DNA from: Acidimicrobiia bacterium
GTDB lineage: Bacteria; Actinomycetota; Acidimicrobiia; Acidimicrobiales; Ilumatobacteraceae
DNA length: 64,000 nt
NCBI GenBank assembly: GCA_009923785.1
Contig: RFSV01000004.1
Coordinates: 1 to 64,000 of the forward strand
Direction: 5' to 3'
In this document: positions 8,215 through 18,074 of the stretch, piece by piece
Layout: the number at the start of each line of letters is the position of its first letter
Position numbering within the stretch: the stretch's first letter is position 1
Made by a program: the position numbers and the translations under genes
The notes under the pieces: generated by a model
Told to the model about the DNA's origin: nothing
Databases searched by the model: none
Seen by the model: the letters and a program-made list of their open reading frames with translations, nothing else

Positions 8215-9522
8215 TCAGACCGGACGGGCGCGCACTAGCAGGCGTTCGAGGCCTCGCAACACGAAGGAGTCGCCGTACCGGTAGTCGTTGGACGGAGACA
8301 GCGACATGTCGTCCAAACGATCGAGCACCACGTTGGTGGCGATCCGGGCCTCCGCCCGCGCCAGCCCGGCCCCTGGGCAGAAGTGCTCGCCGTTACCGAA
8401 AGCCAGATGCTCACGAAGGTTCGGTCGATCGATATCCACGACGTCAGGGTCGGCGAATCGGCACTCGTCTCGGTTCGCTGACGCGAACAGGAGCCACACA
8501 TGTTGACCAGCCGGGATCTCGGTGCCGTTGACGACCACGTCGGTCTTGGCTTGCCGAAAGAGGCCTCCCACCGGAGCTTCGATCCGCAACATCTCCTCGA
8601 CCAAGGGTTCGACGAGTGACCGATCTTCGCGAACACGACGCGCGACGTCGGGAGCCTCGGCGAGATGTCGCACGATGTTCGTGATCAGTTTGGTGGTCGT
8701 TTCGTTACCCGCCACCAAGAACTGCGTGAGCATGCCCAGTTGCTCGTCATCGCTCAGTTCCTCACCATCGATCACCGCATTTGCGATGTCCGACAAGATG
8801 TCGTCGGTGGGTTGGCGTCGCCGTTCGGAGATTCGCTCCAAGAAATACTCGTTGAACTGCTTGGTCGACACCAAGAAGCCTCTGACTTGATCGACACTCG
8901 GATCGTGATTTCCAACGGGCATCACGATGTCGTCCGACCACCGCTTGAACGTCCCGAGATCGTGGTCGGGTACGCCGAGGGCATGGGCAATGATCGTCAT
9001 GGGAACTCCGACGGCGAAACGGGCGACGATGTCGACCTCTCCGACCTCGTTCAACTCGTCGACGACGACGTCCATGAGGGCGGAAGCCGTGGACTCGATC
9101 AGAGGTTCGAGAGCGCGGATCCTGTCCGGTCGAAAGGCTGGATTCACCAGACGGCGCTGACGACGATGGTCGGGCGGGTCGGCGTTCAAGAGGACGGCGG
9201 CTCGCCCGCGAGTCATCGACACCGAACCGAGAACGGCCGCCATCGTCGGATCTTGCGACAGCTCGGCGATTCCGGCCATCAAGCTGGCCCCGGCAGCCTG
9301 GGGTCCGGTTGGCGACAGACTCGAGAACCGTTCGGTGTCCCGAAGAATTGCCCGGACGTCGTCGTACCGGGTGACGACCCATGCCCCGAGAGGCTCGCTG
9401 TAGACGACGCCGCCGATCTCACGGACGTCGGCGAATGTCGGATACGGGCACGCAATCAGGCTTTGGTCACGGGCGATCAGCGCATCCAGATTTCTTCGAG
9501 TCGACTCCCGTAGTACATCCAC
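8215..9522 (-). CDS. Cytochrome P450 monooxygenase
   Basis: P450 of about 435 residues and first gene of the minus-strand operon ending at 3330. The I-helix is AGNETTTKLI, the ExxR lies in EEMLRIEAP, and the heme loop is FGNGEHFCPGAGLARAE. The residue after the heme Cys (near 382) is Pro rather than the common Leu. GTG 9522 is chosen because GGAAAGGAG stands 6 bases upstream; an in-frame ATG at 9555 is less likely. It is divergent from the molybdopterin enzyme across 132 bases. Redox partners are not encoded nearby. Confidence 0.92.
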   Translation of the reverse strand: MDVLRESTRRNLDALIARDQSLIACPYPTFADVREIGGVVYSEPLGAWVVTRYDDVRAILRDTERFSSLSPTGPQAAGASLMAGIAELSQDPTMAAVLGSVSMTRGRAAVLLNADPPDHRRQRRLVNPAFRPDRIRALEPLIESTASALMDVVVDELNEVGEVDIVARFAVGVPMTIIAHALGVPDHDLGTFKRWSDDIVMPVGNHDPSVDQVRGFLVSTKQFNEYFLERISERRRQPTDDILSDIANAVIDGEELSDDEQLGMLTQFLVAGNETTTKLITNIVRHLAEAPDVARRVREDRSLVEPLVEEMLRIEAPVGGLFRQAKTDVVVNGTEIPAGQHVWLLFASANRDECRFADPDVVDIDRPNLREHLAFGNGEHFCPGAGLARAEARIATNVVLDRLDDMSLSPSNDYRYGDSFVLRGLERLLVRARPV

Positions 9523-9654
9523 TTGCGTCTCCTTTCCAGGCGACTCCACGGTCATGAACGACCCCGAATCATGGGGTAGTTTCAGAACCGTAGCGGGGGG
9601 AATCTCCCGTTGGGGAACCGCGGTCAGCCGTGGATGATGAAGGGGGTCTCGTTC

Positions 9655-11814
9655 GTGACTTCAGACGGCAACGGCACGGCCACACACCAAACCTTCTGTC
9701 GCTTCTGCCATGCCAGTTGTCCGATCGAAGTCGACGTTTCCGACGGGAAGGCGGTGGCCATTCGAGGGATCCCCGAGGACCCTCTCTTCGCCGGCTACAC
9801 CTGCATCAAGGGCCGGCAGATACCCGAACAGATGACTCATCCCAGTCGACTCCGTTCCTCGCTGAAGCGGCGGCCGGACGGCACGTTCGAGGAGATCTCG
9901 TCGGAAGCAGCCATGGACGCGATCGGTGCCGAATTGCGTCGCATTCTCGACACGTATGGTCCCCGCGCCATTGCTTCGTACACCGGCACCGGCGGCTACC
10001 AGAATTCACTGGCGGTTCCGGCGGCACGAGCCTTCCATGAGGGACTGAAATCTCCGTCGTTCTACACGTCGGTGACCATCGATCAACCGGCGAAGACCAC
10101 GGCTCCCTTCAGAGTCGGTATCTGGGAAGCCGGGTACCACAATTTCAGTGACGCTGACGTCCTTCTCGCCATTGGCTACAACCCGATGGTGTCGAGTTTT
10201 GGCCCGGTGGGCGGACTCCAGGGGACGAACCCCTACGTCGTCCTGCGTGACGCGAAGAAGCGCGGTATGAAGTTGATCGTCATCGACCCTCGCCGGACCG
10301 AACTGGCGACGCAAGCCGACATCCACTTGGCTCCCAAGCCAGGTGAAGACCCCACCCTCATGGCCGGAATTCTCAAGATCGTCCTCGAGGAAGGGCTGTA
10401 CGATCACGAGTTCTGCGACACCTGGGTCGACGATCTCGATTCCTTGTTCACAGCCGTCGCCCCTTTCGATCTCGAGTACGTCTCGAATCGCTGTGACGTC
10501 CCAGCCGACGACATCGTTGCGGCGGCTCGCATGTTCGCGACCGCCCGACGGGGAACCAGTGGAACCGGAACGGGTCCGAGTATGGCCCCTCATTCGAGCC
10601 TCACTGAGCATCTCTCGATCGCGCTCAACACGATCTGCGGTCGTGTCAACCGTGAAGGTGACGTTCTCGAGAGCGGGTACTTCTTGTACCCCGAAACTCC
10701 CCGTCGCGCGCAGGTGCACGCGGCTCGAACTCCGGCTACCGGTGCGCCCCAGCGCGTCCGTAATCTGCGAGGTATTCGTGGCGAGATGCTCACCACCGCA
10801 CTCGCCGAGGAGATCTTGAACGAAGGCGACGGTCGGGTGCGCGCCCTCATCGTCAGCGGCGGAAATCCCGTCGTCGCCTGGCCCGATCAGGAATTGACGA
10901 TTCAGGCCATGGAAGATCTCGAACTTCTCGTCGTCGTTGATCACCGAATGTCCGCGACTGCCGAATTCGCCGATTACGTGATCGCTCCGACACTGTCGCT
11001 CGAAAGAGCCGACGTTCCTCACCTCATGGACCGCTGGTTCCGAGCCCCGTACACCAATTACACCGAGGCCGTCACGCCCCGAATTGGCGACGTTCTGAAC
11101 GAGTGGGAGGTGTTCTGGGAACTCGCGCGCCGACTCGGTTCGCCCCTCCCGTTCCCCGGAGGCGAGGCGCCGATGGACGAACGACCGACCGATGACGACA
11201 TGCTCGATCTCGTCTACGCAGGATCACGAATGCCCCTCGACGAAGTTCGTCGACAGCGCATGAAGGTGCACCCCGACAAAGCGATGGTGGTCCAGCCCGC
11301 CGATCCGGGATGTACCGCGAAATTCACTGTCGCGCCCGACGACATCGTGGCAGAGATGAAGACCGTGATCGACGAGGTCGACGGGGCGACGGCACTCGGA
11401 GTCGATCCTTCGATCTATCCGTTCCGCCTCGTGAGCCGACGACTTAAACACGTGCTCAACTCCTTTGGCTCGGAGTTGTCGGCTCTCGGCGCCAAGGGAA
11501 GCACCAATCCGGCCTACATGAATCCAGACGACATGGAGTCGTACGACCTGGCCGATGGAGACCTGATCGAGATCACGAGTCCTCGAGCTTCGATTCAAGC
11601 GGTGGTCGAATCAGCCGACGACGTACGCCAAGGCGTCATCTCGATGGCGCACTCCTGGGGCGGATCGTCACTCACTGACGAAAAGGTTCGTGATGTCGGT
11701 AGTCCGACCAGCCGACTGGTATCGGTCGATCGGGGCTACGACGCGGTGAACGGCATGGTCGTGCAAAGCGCCATTCCCGTTCACATCACCGTTCTTGAAC
11801 GATCTCACCACTGA
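9655..11814 (+). CDS. Molybdopterin-dependent oxidoreductase, formate dehydrogenase/DMSO reductase superfamily
   Basis: Large bis-MGD enzyme of about 719 residues. The N-terminal [4Fe-4S] motif is visible as Cys15-x2-Cys18-x3-Cys22-x27-Cys50, followed by molybdopterin-binding repeats (IGYNPMVSS, LIVIDPRRTELA, LIVSGGNPVVAWPD) and a C-terminal MoCo-dinucleotide domain with YMNPDD and MAHSWGG. No Tat signal precedes the cluster, so it is probably cytoplasmic. The residue ligating Mo is not obvious; there is no CH or UH pair like formate dehydrogenase. GTG 9655 is chosen because AGGGGG lies 8 bases upstream. The next gene begins 39 bases after the stop. The reaction is unknown. Confidence 0.88.
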   Translation: MTSDGNGTATHQTFCRFCHASCPIEVDVSDGKAVAIRGIPEDPLFAGYTCIKGRQIPEQMTHPSRLRSSLKRRPDGTFEEISSEAAMDAIGAELRRILDTYGPRAIASYTGTGGYQNSLAVPAARAFHEGLKSPSFYTSVTIDQPAKTTAPFRVGIWEAGYHNFSDADVLLAIGYNPMVSSFGPVGGLQGTNPYVVLRDAKKRGMKLIVIDPRRTELATQADIHLAPKPGEDPTLMAGILKIVLEEGLYDHEFCDTWVDDLDSLFTAVAPFDLEYVSNRCDVPADDIVAAARMFATARRGTSGTGTGPSMAPHSSLTEHLSIALNTICGRVNREGDVLESGYFLYPETPRRAQVHAARTPATGAPQRVRNLRGIRGEMLTTALAEEILNEGDGRVRALIVSGGNPVVAWPDQELTIQAMEDLELLVVVDHRMSATAEFADYVIAPTLSLERADVPHLMDRWFRAPYTNYTEAVTPRIGDVLNEWEVFWELARRLGSPLPFPGGEAPMDERPTDDDMLDLVYAGSRMPLDEVRRQRMKVHPDKAMVVQPADPGCTAKFTVAPDDIVAEMKTVIDEVDGATALGVDPSIYPFRLVSRRLKHVLNSFGSELSALGAKGSTNPAYMNPDDMESYDLADGDLIEITSPRASIQAVVESADDVRQGVISMAHSWGGSSLTDEKVRDVGSPTSRLVSVDRGYDAVNGMVVQSAIPVHITVLERSHH

Positions 11815-11853
11815 TGAATCAACTGTCCAGCGAAATCATGACGAGGAGACACC

Positions 11854-12372
11854 ATGGCCAGAATCGACGTACCTGAAGGCGACGGACTCGAAGCCCACCG
11901 AATCTGGCAACTCGCGCCGCACATGGGAGCGGGTATGGCGGCCATGAGCGAGGCGGTCTACGTACGTTCGTCGCTCAGCATCCGTGAGCGTGAAGTCGCC
12001 CGTATGCGAATCGCCCAGCTCAATCAGTGCGTCGTTTGACTGAACACTCGCGCTGCATCGGCGATGCAGCAAGGAATGGGCGACGAGACCTACAACTCGG
12101 TTCAGCACTATCACGATCACCCGGATTTCACGTCGCGAGAAAGACTGGCCGCTGAGTACGCCGAGCGTTTCGCCATCGATCACACCTCTGTCGACGACGA
12201 TCTCTGGAGTCGCCTTCGACAGAATTTCACCGATCCCGAACTTCTCGAACTCACCGTGACGATCGGCTTCTGTGTCGGAATGGGACGGGCCTATCAAGTG
12301 CTCGGCGTGGAACGAGACTTCGATGTGCTTTGGAGCAAGGAACCACCTACGAAGGAAGAGAACCCCTCATGA
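11854..12372 (+). CDS. AhpD/carboxymuconolactone-decarboxylase-like protein with in-frame UGA, probable selenoprotein (CxxU)
   Basis: One 172-residue frame runs from ATG 11854 (GAGGAG upstream) to 12372, with a single in-frame TGA at 12037-12039 (codon 62). Both sides belong to one AhpD-like thiol-peroxidase/carboxymuconolactone fold: MRIAQLNQCVV precedes the TGA and LNTRAASAMQQGM follows it. In the family this position is the second Cys of the redox CxxC, so the TGA gives Cys59-Val-Val-Sec62. A perfect hairpin starts 12 bases after the TGA (see the separate entry). AhpD-like selenoproteins are known in bacterial selenoproteome surveys. It sits between a molybdenum enzyme and an epoxide-hydrolase-like gene, overlapping the latter (ATGA). 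Without selenocysteine insertion it would be a broken gene. Confidence 0.8.
12052..12070 (+). promoter_or_regulatory. SECIS-like hairpin downstream of in-frame UGA
   Basis: Perfect 8-base-pair stem, GCTGCATC (12052-12059) with GATGCAGC (12063-12070), closed by the loop GGC. It begins 12 bases after the TGA at 12037-12039, and the loop begins 20 bases after it. Bacterial SECIS elements are small stem-loops just 3' of the UGA, with a G among the first loop bases and the loop roughly 16-37 bases away; the well-studied E. coli fdhF element has nearly the same spacing and a GG loop. The match is by eye; no covariance search was done. Confidence 0.72.
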
Positions 12373-12737
12373 CCCCTCTCGAAACCGTCAACGCGTTCAT
12401 TCGAGCTCTCGAGGCGAACGATCTCGACACTGCGTGTTCGATGGTCGACGAGAAGTGCGAATACGACAACGTCCCCATGATCAAAGTGTTCGGTCCCGAA
12501 GGAGTCCGAGGGATCCTCGGTCCAATGTTCGCCAACTGTTCGCAGATCGAGTGGGTGATCCACCGACAGGCCGAATCCGGGAATGTGGTCTTCAACGAGC
12601 GGCTCGATCGATTCGAAATGCCGCACGGCTGGGTGGAACTACCCGTCAACGGCGTCTGGGAAGTGGTCGACGGAAAGATCACCCTGTGGCGCGACTACTT
12701 CGACGCAGCGTCGTATCTGAAACAGATGCCGTCCTGA
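12369..12737 (+). CDS. Limonene-1,2-epoxide hydrolase-like (SnoaL/NTF2 fold) protein
   Basis: 122 residues with the cone-shaped alpha+beta barrel typical of limonene epoxide hydrolase. The catalytic Arg-x-Asp is visible as ERLD (Arg78, Asp80), and the second Asp lies in WRDYFD (109-112), matching the Asp-Arg-Asp triad of that family. The enzyme would open an epoxide with water without a covalent intermediate. Its ATG overlaps the stop of the putative selenoprotein. Presence of this gene hints that the operon handles an epoxide, possibly made by one of the P450s; the actual substrate is not known. Confidence 0.82.
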   Translation: MTPLETVNAFIRALEANDLDTACSMVDEKCEYDNVPMIKVFGPEGVRGILGPMFANCSQIEWVIHRQAESGNVVFNERLDRFEMPHGWVELPVNGVWEVVDGKITLWRDYFDAASYLKQMPS

Positions 12738-12744
12738 AGCAGGA

Positions 12745-13449
12745 TCACTCGGCCCCGAGATACGACGACTCGATCAGACTGCGGTCCTTGGCGAGTTGGT
12801 CGGCTGGCCCTTCGAGGACGAGTTCTCCATGGCTCAACACATAGGCGCGGTCAGCGACTTCGAGCGCCATGTGCACGTGCTGCTCCACGAGAAGTACGCC
12901 CGCTCCCGATTCGTTGGCAATACGCCTCAGAATTGGAAGGAGACGCTCGACGATGATCGGTGCGAGTCCGAGACTCATCTCGTCGACCAAGAGGAGGCGT
13001 GGATTCACGGTGAGAGCACGTGCCATCGCCAACATCTGCTGTTCTCCACCTGAGAGAAGTCCCGCTCGCCGACCCATGAGTGGTTCGAGCGCCGGGAAAT
13101 ACGACAGTGCGCGCTTGATGTCGAGCGAGCCTTTGCCGGCCCCCAACCTCAGATTCTCACCCACCGTCAGCTGGTAGAAGAGGGCGCGACCTTCGGGTAC
13201 GTGCGCAAGACCCTCGCGGGCGATGCGATGGGGTCGTCGTCCTTCCACGGACCGACCGAAAACTTCGATCTTCCCCGCCATCAAAGGAACGAGTCCCGAC
13301 ACGGTAAGGAGTGTCGTGGTCTTGCCAGCACCGTTCGGACCCAACAGGGTCACGACCTCGCCCTCGTCCACGTGCATCGTGAGATCACGAACAACCGATA
13401 CGCCGTTGTAACCGGTGCTGACTCCATCGATGTCGAGCAGACGAGCCAT
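12745..13449 (-). CDS. livF: Branched-chain amino-acid-type ABC transporter ATPase LivF (copy 2)
   Basis: ATPase subunit of 234 residues with Walker [11 protein letters not shown] near residue 37, signature [16 protein letters not shown], and Walker [14 protein letters not shown]. The VEQHVHMAL switch His follows. It starts just after the stop of the second LivG and is the last gene of the importer operon. Long stretches are identical or nearly so to the LivF at 14240-14959, which makes an internal duplication likely. In this ABC family each importer normally uses one LivG and one LivF with two permeases. Confidence 0.93.
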   Translation of the reverse strand: MARLLDIDGVSTGYNGVSVVRDLTMHVDEGEVVTLLGPNGAGKTTTLLTVSGLVPLMAGKIEVFGRSVEGRRPHRIAREGLAHVPEGRALFYQLTVGENLRLGAGKGSLDIKRALSYFPALEPLMGRRAGLLSGGEQQMLAMARALTVNPRLLLVDEMSLGLAPIIVERLLPILRRIANESGAGVLLVEQHVHMALEVADRAYVLSHGELVLEGPADQLAKDRSLIESSYLGAE

Positions 13450-13450
13450 A

Positions 13451-14203
13451 TCAGTTGTCCCTCGCCGAACTGCCCAAGTAGGCCTCGATCACCCGGGGAT
13501 CGCGCTTCACTTGATCGGGAGTTCCTTCTGCGATCTTGACGCCGAATTCGATGACGTAGATGTAGTCGCACACGTCGAGCACCAGACCCATGTCGTGGTC
13601 GACCAGGAAAATCGTGATACCGGCATCGATGATGCGACGCAGTCGGCGCCCGAGCTCTTGGGACTCCGAGGTGTCGAGACCAGCCGCTGGCTCGTCCATG
13701 CACACCAGATCCGGCCGGGCCGCCAATGCACGAGCGGCCGACACGAGTTTGCGTTGCCCCTGGCTGATTTCATTGGGGTGCTTGTTCGCCAAATCACCGA
13801 TTCCGAGCACTTCGAAAGCGAAGTCGACTCCGTCACGATCGCGACGCCGTCCGGGCCGAACGAGATCGAGGAGAAAACTTCCGGTGGTCTGCTTCTCAGC
13901 TGCCACCTGCACGTTCTCCTCGATGGTCAGATCGTCGAAGAGTTCGAGCGACTGCCACGTTCGACCCAACCCGAGTCGGGCTCGCTTGTGCACGGGCAAC
14001 GGACCGATCTCGATGTCTTTGAACTCGATGCGGCCGGTCGTCGGCACGAAGCCAGTGATCGCATCGATGAAAGTCGTCTTGCCGGCCCCGTTGGGTCCGA
14101 TCAGACCTACCAACTTCCCCTGCTCCACCTCGAGGTCGACTTCATTGACCGCGCGCAGGCCACCAAAGGTTACCGAGAGTCCTGACGTCGTCAAGAGATT
14201 CAC
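13451..14203 (-). CDS. livG: Branched-chain amino-acid-type ABC transporter ATPase LivG (copy 2)
   Basis: ATPase of 250 residues. Walker A is [10 protein letters not shown] near residue 36, the signature is the shortened ISQGQRKL seen in LivG rather than LSGGQ, Walker B is [12 protein letters not shown], and the switch is VDHDMGLVL. The GTG start follows a G-rich ribosome site. It lies 36 bases after the first LivF, with its own partner LivF 2 bases downstream. It is a clear paralogue of the LivG at 14956-15774. Confidence 0.93.
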   Translation of the reverse strand: MNLLTTSGLSVTFGGLRAVNEVDLEVEQGKLVGLIGPNGAGKTTFIDAITGFVPTTGRIEFKDIEIGPLPVHKRARLGLGRTWQSLELFDDLTIEENVQVAAEKQTTGSFLLDLVRPGRRRDRDGVDFAFEVLGIGDLANKHPNEISQGQRKLVSAARALAARPDLVCMDEPAAGLDTSESQELGRRLRRIIDAGITIFLVDHDMGLVLDVCDYIYVIEFGVKIAEGTPDQVKRDPRVIEAYLGSSARDN

Positions 14204-14239
14204 GATGTGTCGCCCCCCCTCACTCGATTCGTTCGACGG

Positions 14240-14959
14240 TCAGATCCCGCCCAGGTACGACTCCTCGACCAATCGCCGATTGGACCGTAGCTCGGCCGAG
14301 GTGCCTTCCATCGCCAGTTCACCATGGGCCAGGACGTAACCACGGTCGGCGACCGACAGCGCCAGACCGACATGCTGTTCGACCATCAAGATTCCGGCTC
14401 CCGTTTCATCGGCGATGCGCCGCACGATCGGCAACATTCTCTCGACGATGATCGGTGCCAAGCCGAGGCTCATCTCGTCGACCAAGAGGACTCTGGGGCG
14501 CGATGCCAGACCTCGGGCCATGGCGAGCATCTGCTGTTCTCCTCCGGACAAGAGGCCCGCGCGCCGATCGACGAGCGGTGCCAGTGCAGGAAACAGATCC
14601 AGTGCGACCTCCATGGAAGCCGCCCGCTCATTTCGATCCCCGCGAAGGCCGAGCCTCAGGTTTTCCTTCACCGACAGATCGAAGAACAAGGAACGATCCT
14701 CGGCCACGTGAGACAGTCCACGACGGGCCACCTTCTCGGGCTTGACGCCGGACACCGTTTCGCCGAGAACGTCGACACGACCCGAGATCGGCTGCAGAAT
14801 CCCGCTGAGGGTCAAAAGTGTGGTGGTCTTTCCCGCACCGTTCGGACCGAGGAGAGCAACGACTTCTCCGGCTCGCACGGAAATCGACAGATTGCGGACC
14901 ACGGGAATCCCTCCGTAGCCCGCGCTCAGATCGTGAACGTCGATCAAGGTCTCACTCAT
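14240..14959 (-). CDS. livF: Branched-chain amino-acid-type ABC transporter ATPase LivF (copy 1)
   Basis: 239-residue LivF-type ATPase with [32 protein letters not shown] and [17 protein letters not shown]. Its ATG overlaps the stop of the first LivG (ATGA), giving translational coupling. The protein shares almost all of its core motifs word for word with the LivF at 12745, differing mainly in the helical domain. Both copies have intact nucleotide-binding residues, so neither looks degenerate. Confidence 0.93.
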   Translation of the reverse strand: MSETLIDVHDLSAGYGGIPVVRNLSISVRAGEVVALLGPNGAGKTTTLLTLSGILQPISGRVDVLGETVSGVKPEKVARRGLSHVAEDRSLFFDLSVKENLRLGLRGDRNERAASMEVALDLFPALAPLVDRRAGLLSGGEQQMLAMARGLASRPRVLLVDEMSLGLAPIIVERMLPIVRRIADETGAGILMVEQHVGLALSVADRGYVLAHGELAMEGTSAELRSNRRLVEESYLGGI

Positions 14960-15774
14960 CGACCGTCACCCTCTCCTCGTAGCGCTCTGGACGCCTCTTC
15001 ACCTTCGGCGGCTTGCATCTCCCCTGTCGACTCACCGAGATACGCCTTGATCACCGCAGGGTCGTTACGAACCTCGGACGGTGTTCCTTCGGCGATGATC
15101 TGGCCGAAATCCAGGACGTAGATGTAGTCGCAGACACTGAGTACGAGACCCATGTCGTGATCGATCAAAAAGATCGTCGTTCCGGAGTCGACGATACGAC
15201 GGAGGAGAATTCCCAACTGTTGCGACTCGGCAGTGTCGAGCCCCGCCGCCGGCTCGTCGAGAAGGAGGAGCTCGGGATTGGCCGCCAGCCCACGCGCAAC
15301 GCTCACCAACTTGCGCTGACCGTGTGACAAGTCGAGGGTCAGTCGATCACGCAGATGTGACAACCCGAGGAGTTCCAGAGATTCTTCGGCCTTGCTCTCG
15401 ACGCCCGACGTCCGCAGAGGTCGGAAGATGTCGGCCAGGAATGACCACCACTTCGACGACTCGGCCATGACGAGCAAGTTGTCCCACACCGTCAGATCTT
15501 CGAAGAGCTCGAGGGACTGGAACGTGCGCACCAAACCGGATCGGGACCGCTTGGCCGGAGACAAAGGGGCCAGATCTCGACCGGCGAAGGTGGCCGTACC
15601 GGAAGTGACCGGCGTATACCCGGTGATGGCATCGATGAAGGTGGTCTTGCCGGCCCCGTTGGGTCCGATCAGTCCGACCAACTTCCCCTTCTCGACCGTG
15701 ATGCTCACGTCGGAGTTGGCGCGCAATCCGCCGTAGGCGACGGTCAGATCATGGGTCTGCAGCAACGCGTTCAC
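14956..15774 (-). CDS. livG: Branched-chain amino-acid-type ABC transporter ATPase LivG (copy 1)
   Basis: 272-residue LivG-type ATPase. Walker [18 protein letters not shown], signature [15 protein letters not shown], Walker [18 protein letters not shown] and switch [11 protein letters not shown] are all present. The C-terminus carries an extra 25 or so residues after AYLGESTGE that the second LivG lacks. The GTG start overlaps the permease stop (GTGA). It is transcribed with the fused permease and so is the most direct ATPase partner. Confidence 0.93.
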   Translation of the reverse strand: MNALLQTHDLTVAYGGLRANSDVSITVEKGKLVGLIGPNGAGKTTFIDAITGYTPVTSGTATFAGRDLAPLSPAKRSRSGLVRTFQSLELFEDLTVWDNLLVMAESSKWWSFLADIFRPLRTSGVESKAEESLELLGLSHLRDRLTLDLSHGQRKLVSVARGLAANPELLLLDEPAAGLDTAESQQLGILLRRIVDSGTTIFLIDHDMGLVLSVCDYIYVLDFGQIIAEGTPSEVRNDPAVIKAYLGESTGEMQAAEGEEASRALRGEGDGR

Positions 15775-18074
15775 GCCGACACCTCCGCAGGTGAATCACT
15801 GCTCGGTTCGTGACCGCCGGAGCGGATTCGTACGACGATCGAGCGGACGAACAGAACGAGGAGAACACCCACGAGCATCATCCAGGGGCGACTCCACTCG
15901 TCAGTTCGCCACGGATTGATACCGATCGCCCCCAGGGCCAGCCCGAGGACAACGTACGGTCCGAGCCGGCGCGCCACGACCAGCCATTCAGGCACCCGCG
16001 CGGCCTTCAGCCACCGGCCGAAATACTGAAGCAGGGGCTGGAACAGCATCGCCTGGCCCGACGGATGGATGATGGCGGTCAGGATCATTCCGACGCCACC
16101 GATCAGAGGCGTGTACGTGTGCAGTCCCGACGACTGGTGCGAACCGAAGACTGAGATCAGGCCCGAGCCGGTCAGCATTCCGCCGATGAGAGCTCCGGCA
16201 ACCGATGTGATTCCGCCGAGGTAGGCAAAAGCGAGTGCGATGAGGCCGGCGAAGTAGACCCAGTTCGACGACGAGATCTGCTGCTGCTGGAACGCCGTCA
16301 TCACACCGGCTACACCAGCCAGACCAGACGCGATTCCGAAGGCGAGAAGTTTCGTCCTCGCAACGTCGATACCAGCCGACGCCGCTGCTCGCTCGTTGGC
16401 GCGGACCGCGAGGAATCGTCGGCCCGTACTTCCCCGCCGGAGATTGGAAACGATGACGCACATCGCCGCCAAGACGATGACACAGAACGTCACGAACTTT
16501 GGAGAGTCCGTCAATCCGCGAGGGCCCGTCGAACCAACGTCGACACCGAAGAACGTCGGTGGAGGAACGGCTGCGTTGGAGCCGGCCATGAGATTGGTCA
16601 ACTTCGAGTTGTCGAAGTACAGAGTCTGCAGAGCCACCGCGGCCGCGATCGTCACCACTGCCAACTGGACGCCACGGATCCGCAGCGCCGGAATCCCGAG
16701 CAGCACGCCGACGGCGATGGCGACGATGATGCCGAGCGTCGCACCGATCGGCCACGGAAGACCTGGACCTGACACTGCGAAGGGATCCTGTGGACTCGGA
16801 ACACCATTGGCACTCATACGAGCCATGAAGAACGCCGACACACCAGCGATCGACAGCTGGACCATCGAAATCTGACCGACGTATCCGGCGAGGAGCACGT
16901 AACTGAGCATCAACATGGCCGCGATCAACGACGTCATGAAGGCGAAACTCCACTTGCCCGAGAGGCCAGCAAAGACGAAGTCACCCGGAAGCCCATAGGC
17001 CAGAACCACACCGAGGGGAACCAGGATCGCGACGTGCCACCCGATGCGCTTCGGATACGGCGAAAGGGGCAGTCGTCGTTCCTCGATATTTCCTCGGATC
17101 GGCAGCGATTTACCCCTCAGGAAGAGCGTCAACACGATGATGACGAGGGGAATGGCGTCAGTGGCACCCGACTGGAGCCAATCGGGGAACCATGACTTCC
17201 CGGTCATCCACGTGGAGGTGACGGTCTGAATCATGCCGATCCCGACACCACCGGCGATCGCGATCGGCACCGACGACAGCGAGCCGATCAATGCAGCACC
17301 AAGCGCGGGGACGATCAGGGTGGTGAATTTGGTCGGCGTCAAAGCGCCGGTGATGGAACCGACGAATACTCCGGCCAGACCGGCCGTCATGGCGGCGATG
17401 ATCCAATTGAAAAGGGCAAGACGCTCAGGCGAATAGCCGAGCAGCACTGCCCCCTTCTCGTTTCCGGCGGCGGCACGAGTCGCCAAACCGAACCGCGTGT
17501 ACTTGTAGTTGAACCAAAGAACCGCCCCGACCAGCACGGCCATGATGAAGAGGCCGAGATTCTCTCCCGGCATGGGCTTTCCGAAGCCGAGGAAGTTCTT
17601 GAAGAGAGTGTCGGGTAGAAGGATTGATTTCGGCTGCGGATTCTCCGAGCCGAAGTTCACCAGCGCAACACCCTGCAAATAGAGCATGACGCCGATCGCA
17701 CCGATCACCTTGCCGAGTGGCGCCGCATTGCGAAGCGGCCGGAACACCAGATAATGCATCCCCACGCCGAGCAAGGCCGACATCGCCAGAGCCAACAGTA
17801 CGGCCAGCCAGACGTTCACCTTCCCGCCCGACGAGATGGTGATCTGCACCGGCAGATTGACTTGATGCGTAGGAAGTATGTCGACCCACGGAAGCCGAAG
17901 GCGCCCGTCGATTCGTAGATAATTGAAGGTGAAGGCGGCGTACATCGCCACCGAGCCATGAGCGAAGTTGATCACTCCGGATCCCTTGTAGGCGACCACG
18001 AGCCCGGTCGCCATGAGGGCGAAGAAACTTCCCGCACCGAGGCCGAGGAAAGCGAAAGCGATTGCGTCCTTCAC
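15771..18074 (-). CDS. Fused LivH-LivM ABC permease
   Basis: About 767 residues combining two permeases usually made separately. The N-terminal half (to about residue 310) is LivH-like, with GSFFALMATGLVVAYKGSG and INFAHGSVAMYAAF near the start. The second half (from about 370) is LivM-like, with LAGYVGQISMVQLSIAGVSAF and ALRIRGVQLAVVTIA. Many hydrophobic membrane helices are evident, and the C-terminal tail is polar. GTG 18074 is preferred over ATG 18080 because the GAAAGGA site then has normal spacing. Fusions of this type occur in actinobacteria. It would form the complete channel for the importer whose binding protein is upstream. Confidence 0.93.
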   Translation of the reverse strand: MKDAIAFAFLGLGAGSFFALMATGLVVAYKGSGVINFAHGSVAMYAAFTFNYLRIDGRLRLPWVDILPTHQVNLPVQITISSGGKVNVWLAVLLALAMSALLGVGMHYLVFRPLRNAAPLGKVIGAIGVMLYLQGVALVNFGSENPQPKSILLPDTLFKNFLGFGKPMPGENLGLFIMAVLVGAVLWFNYKYTRFGLATRAAAGNEKGAVLLGYSPERLALFNWIIAAMTAGLAGVFVGSITGALTPTKFTTLIVPALGAALIGSLSSVPIAIAGGVGIGMIQTVTSTWMTGKSWFPDWLQSGATDAIPLVIIVLTLFLRGKSLPIRGNIEERRLPLSPYPKRIGWHVAILVPLGVVLAYGLPGDFVFAGLSGKWSFAFMTSLIAAMLMLSYVLLAGYVGQISMVQLSIAGVSAFFMARMSANGVPSPQDPFAVSGPGLPWPIGATLGIIVAIAVGVLLGIPALRIRGVQLAVVTIAAAVALQTLYFDNSKLTNLMAGSNAAVPPPTFFGVDVGSTGPRGLTDSPKFVTFCVIVLAAMCVIVSNLRRGSTGRRFLAVRANERAAASAGIDVARTKLLAFGIASGLAGVAGVMTAFQQQQISSSNWVYFAGLIALAFAYLGGITSVAGALIGGMLTGSGLISVFGSHQSSGLHTYTPLIGGVGMILTAIIHPSGQAMLFQPLLQYFGRWLKAARVPEWLVVARRLGPYVVLGLALGAIGINPWRTDEWSRPWMMLVGVLLVLFVRSIVVRIRSGGHEPSSDSPAEVSA

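Noticed and set aside
12064-12372. Treating the second half of the CxxU gene as an independent protein
   Set aside because: Its ATG lies inside the SECIS-like hairpin, no ribosome site precedes it, and the family fold would be cut through the active site.
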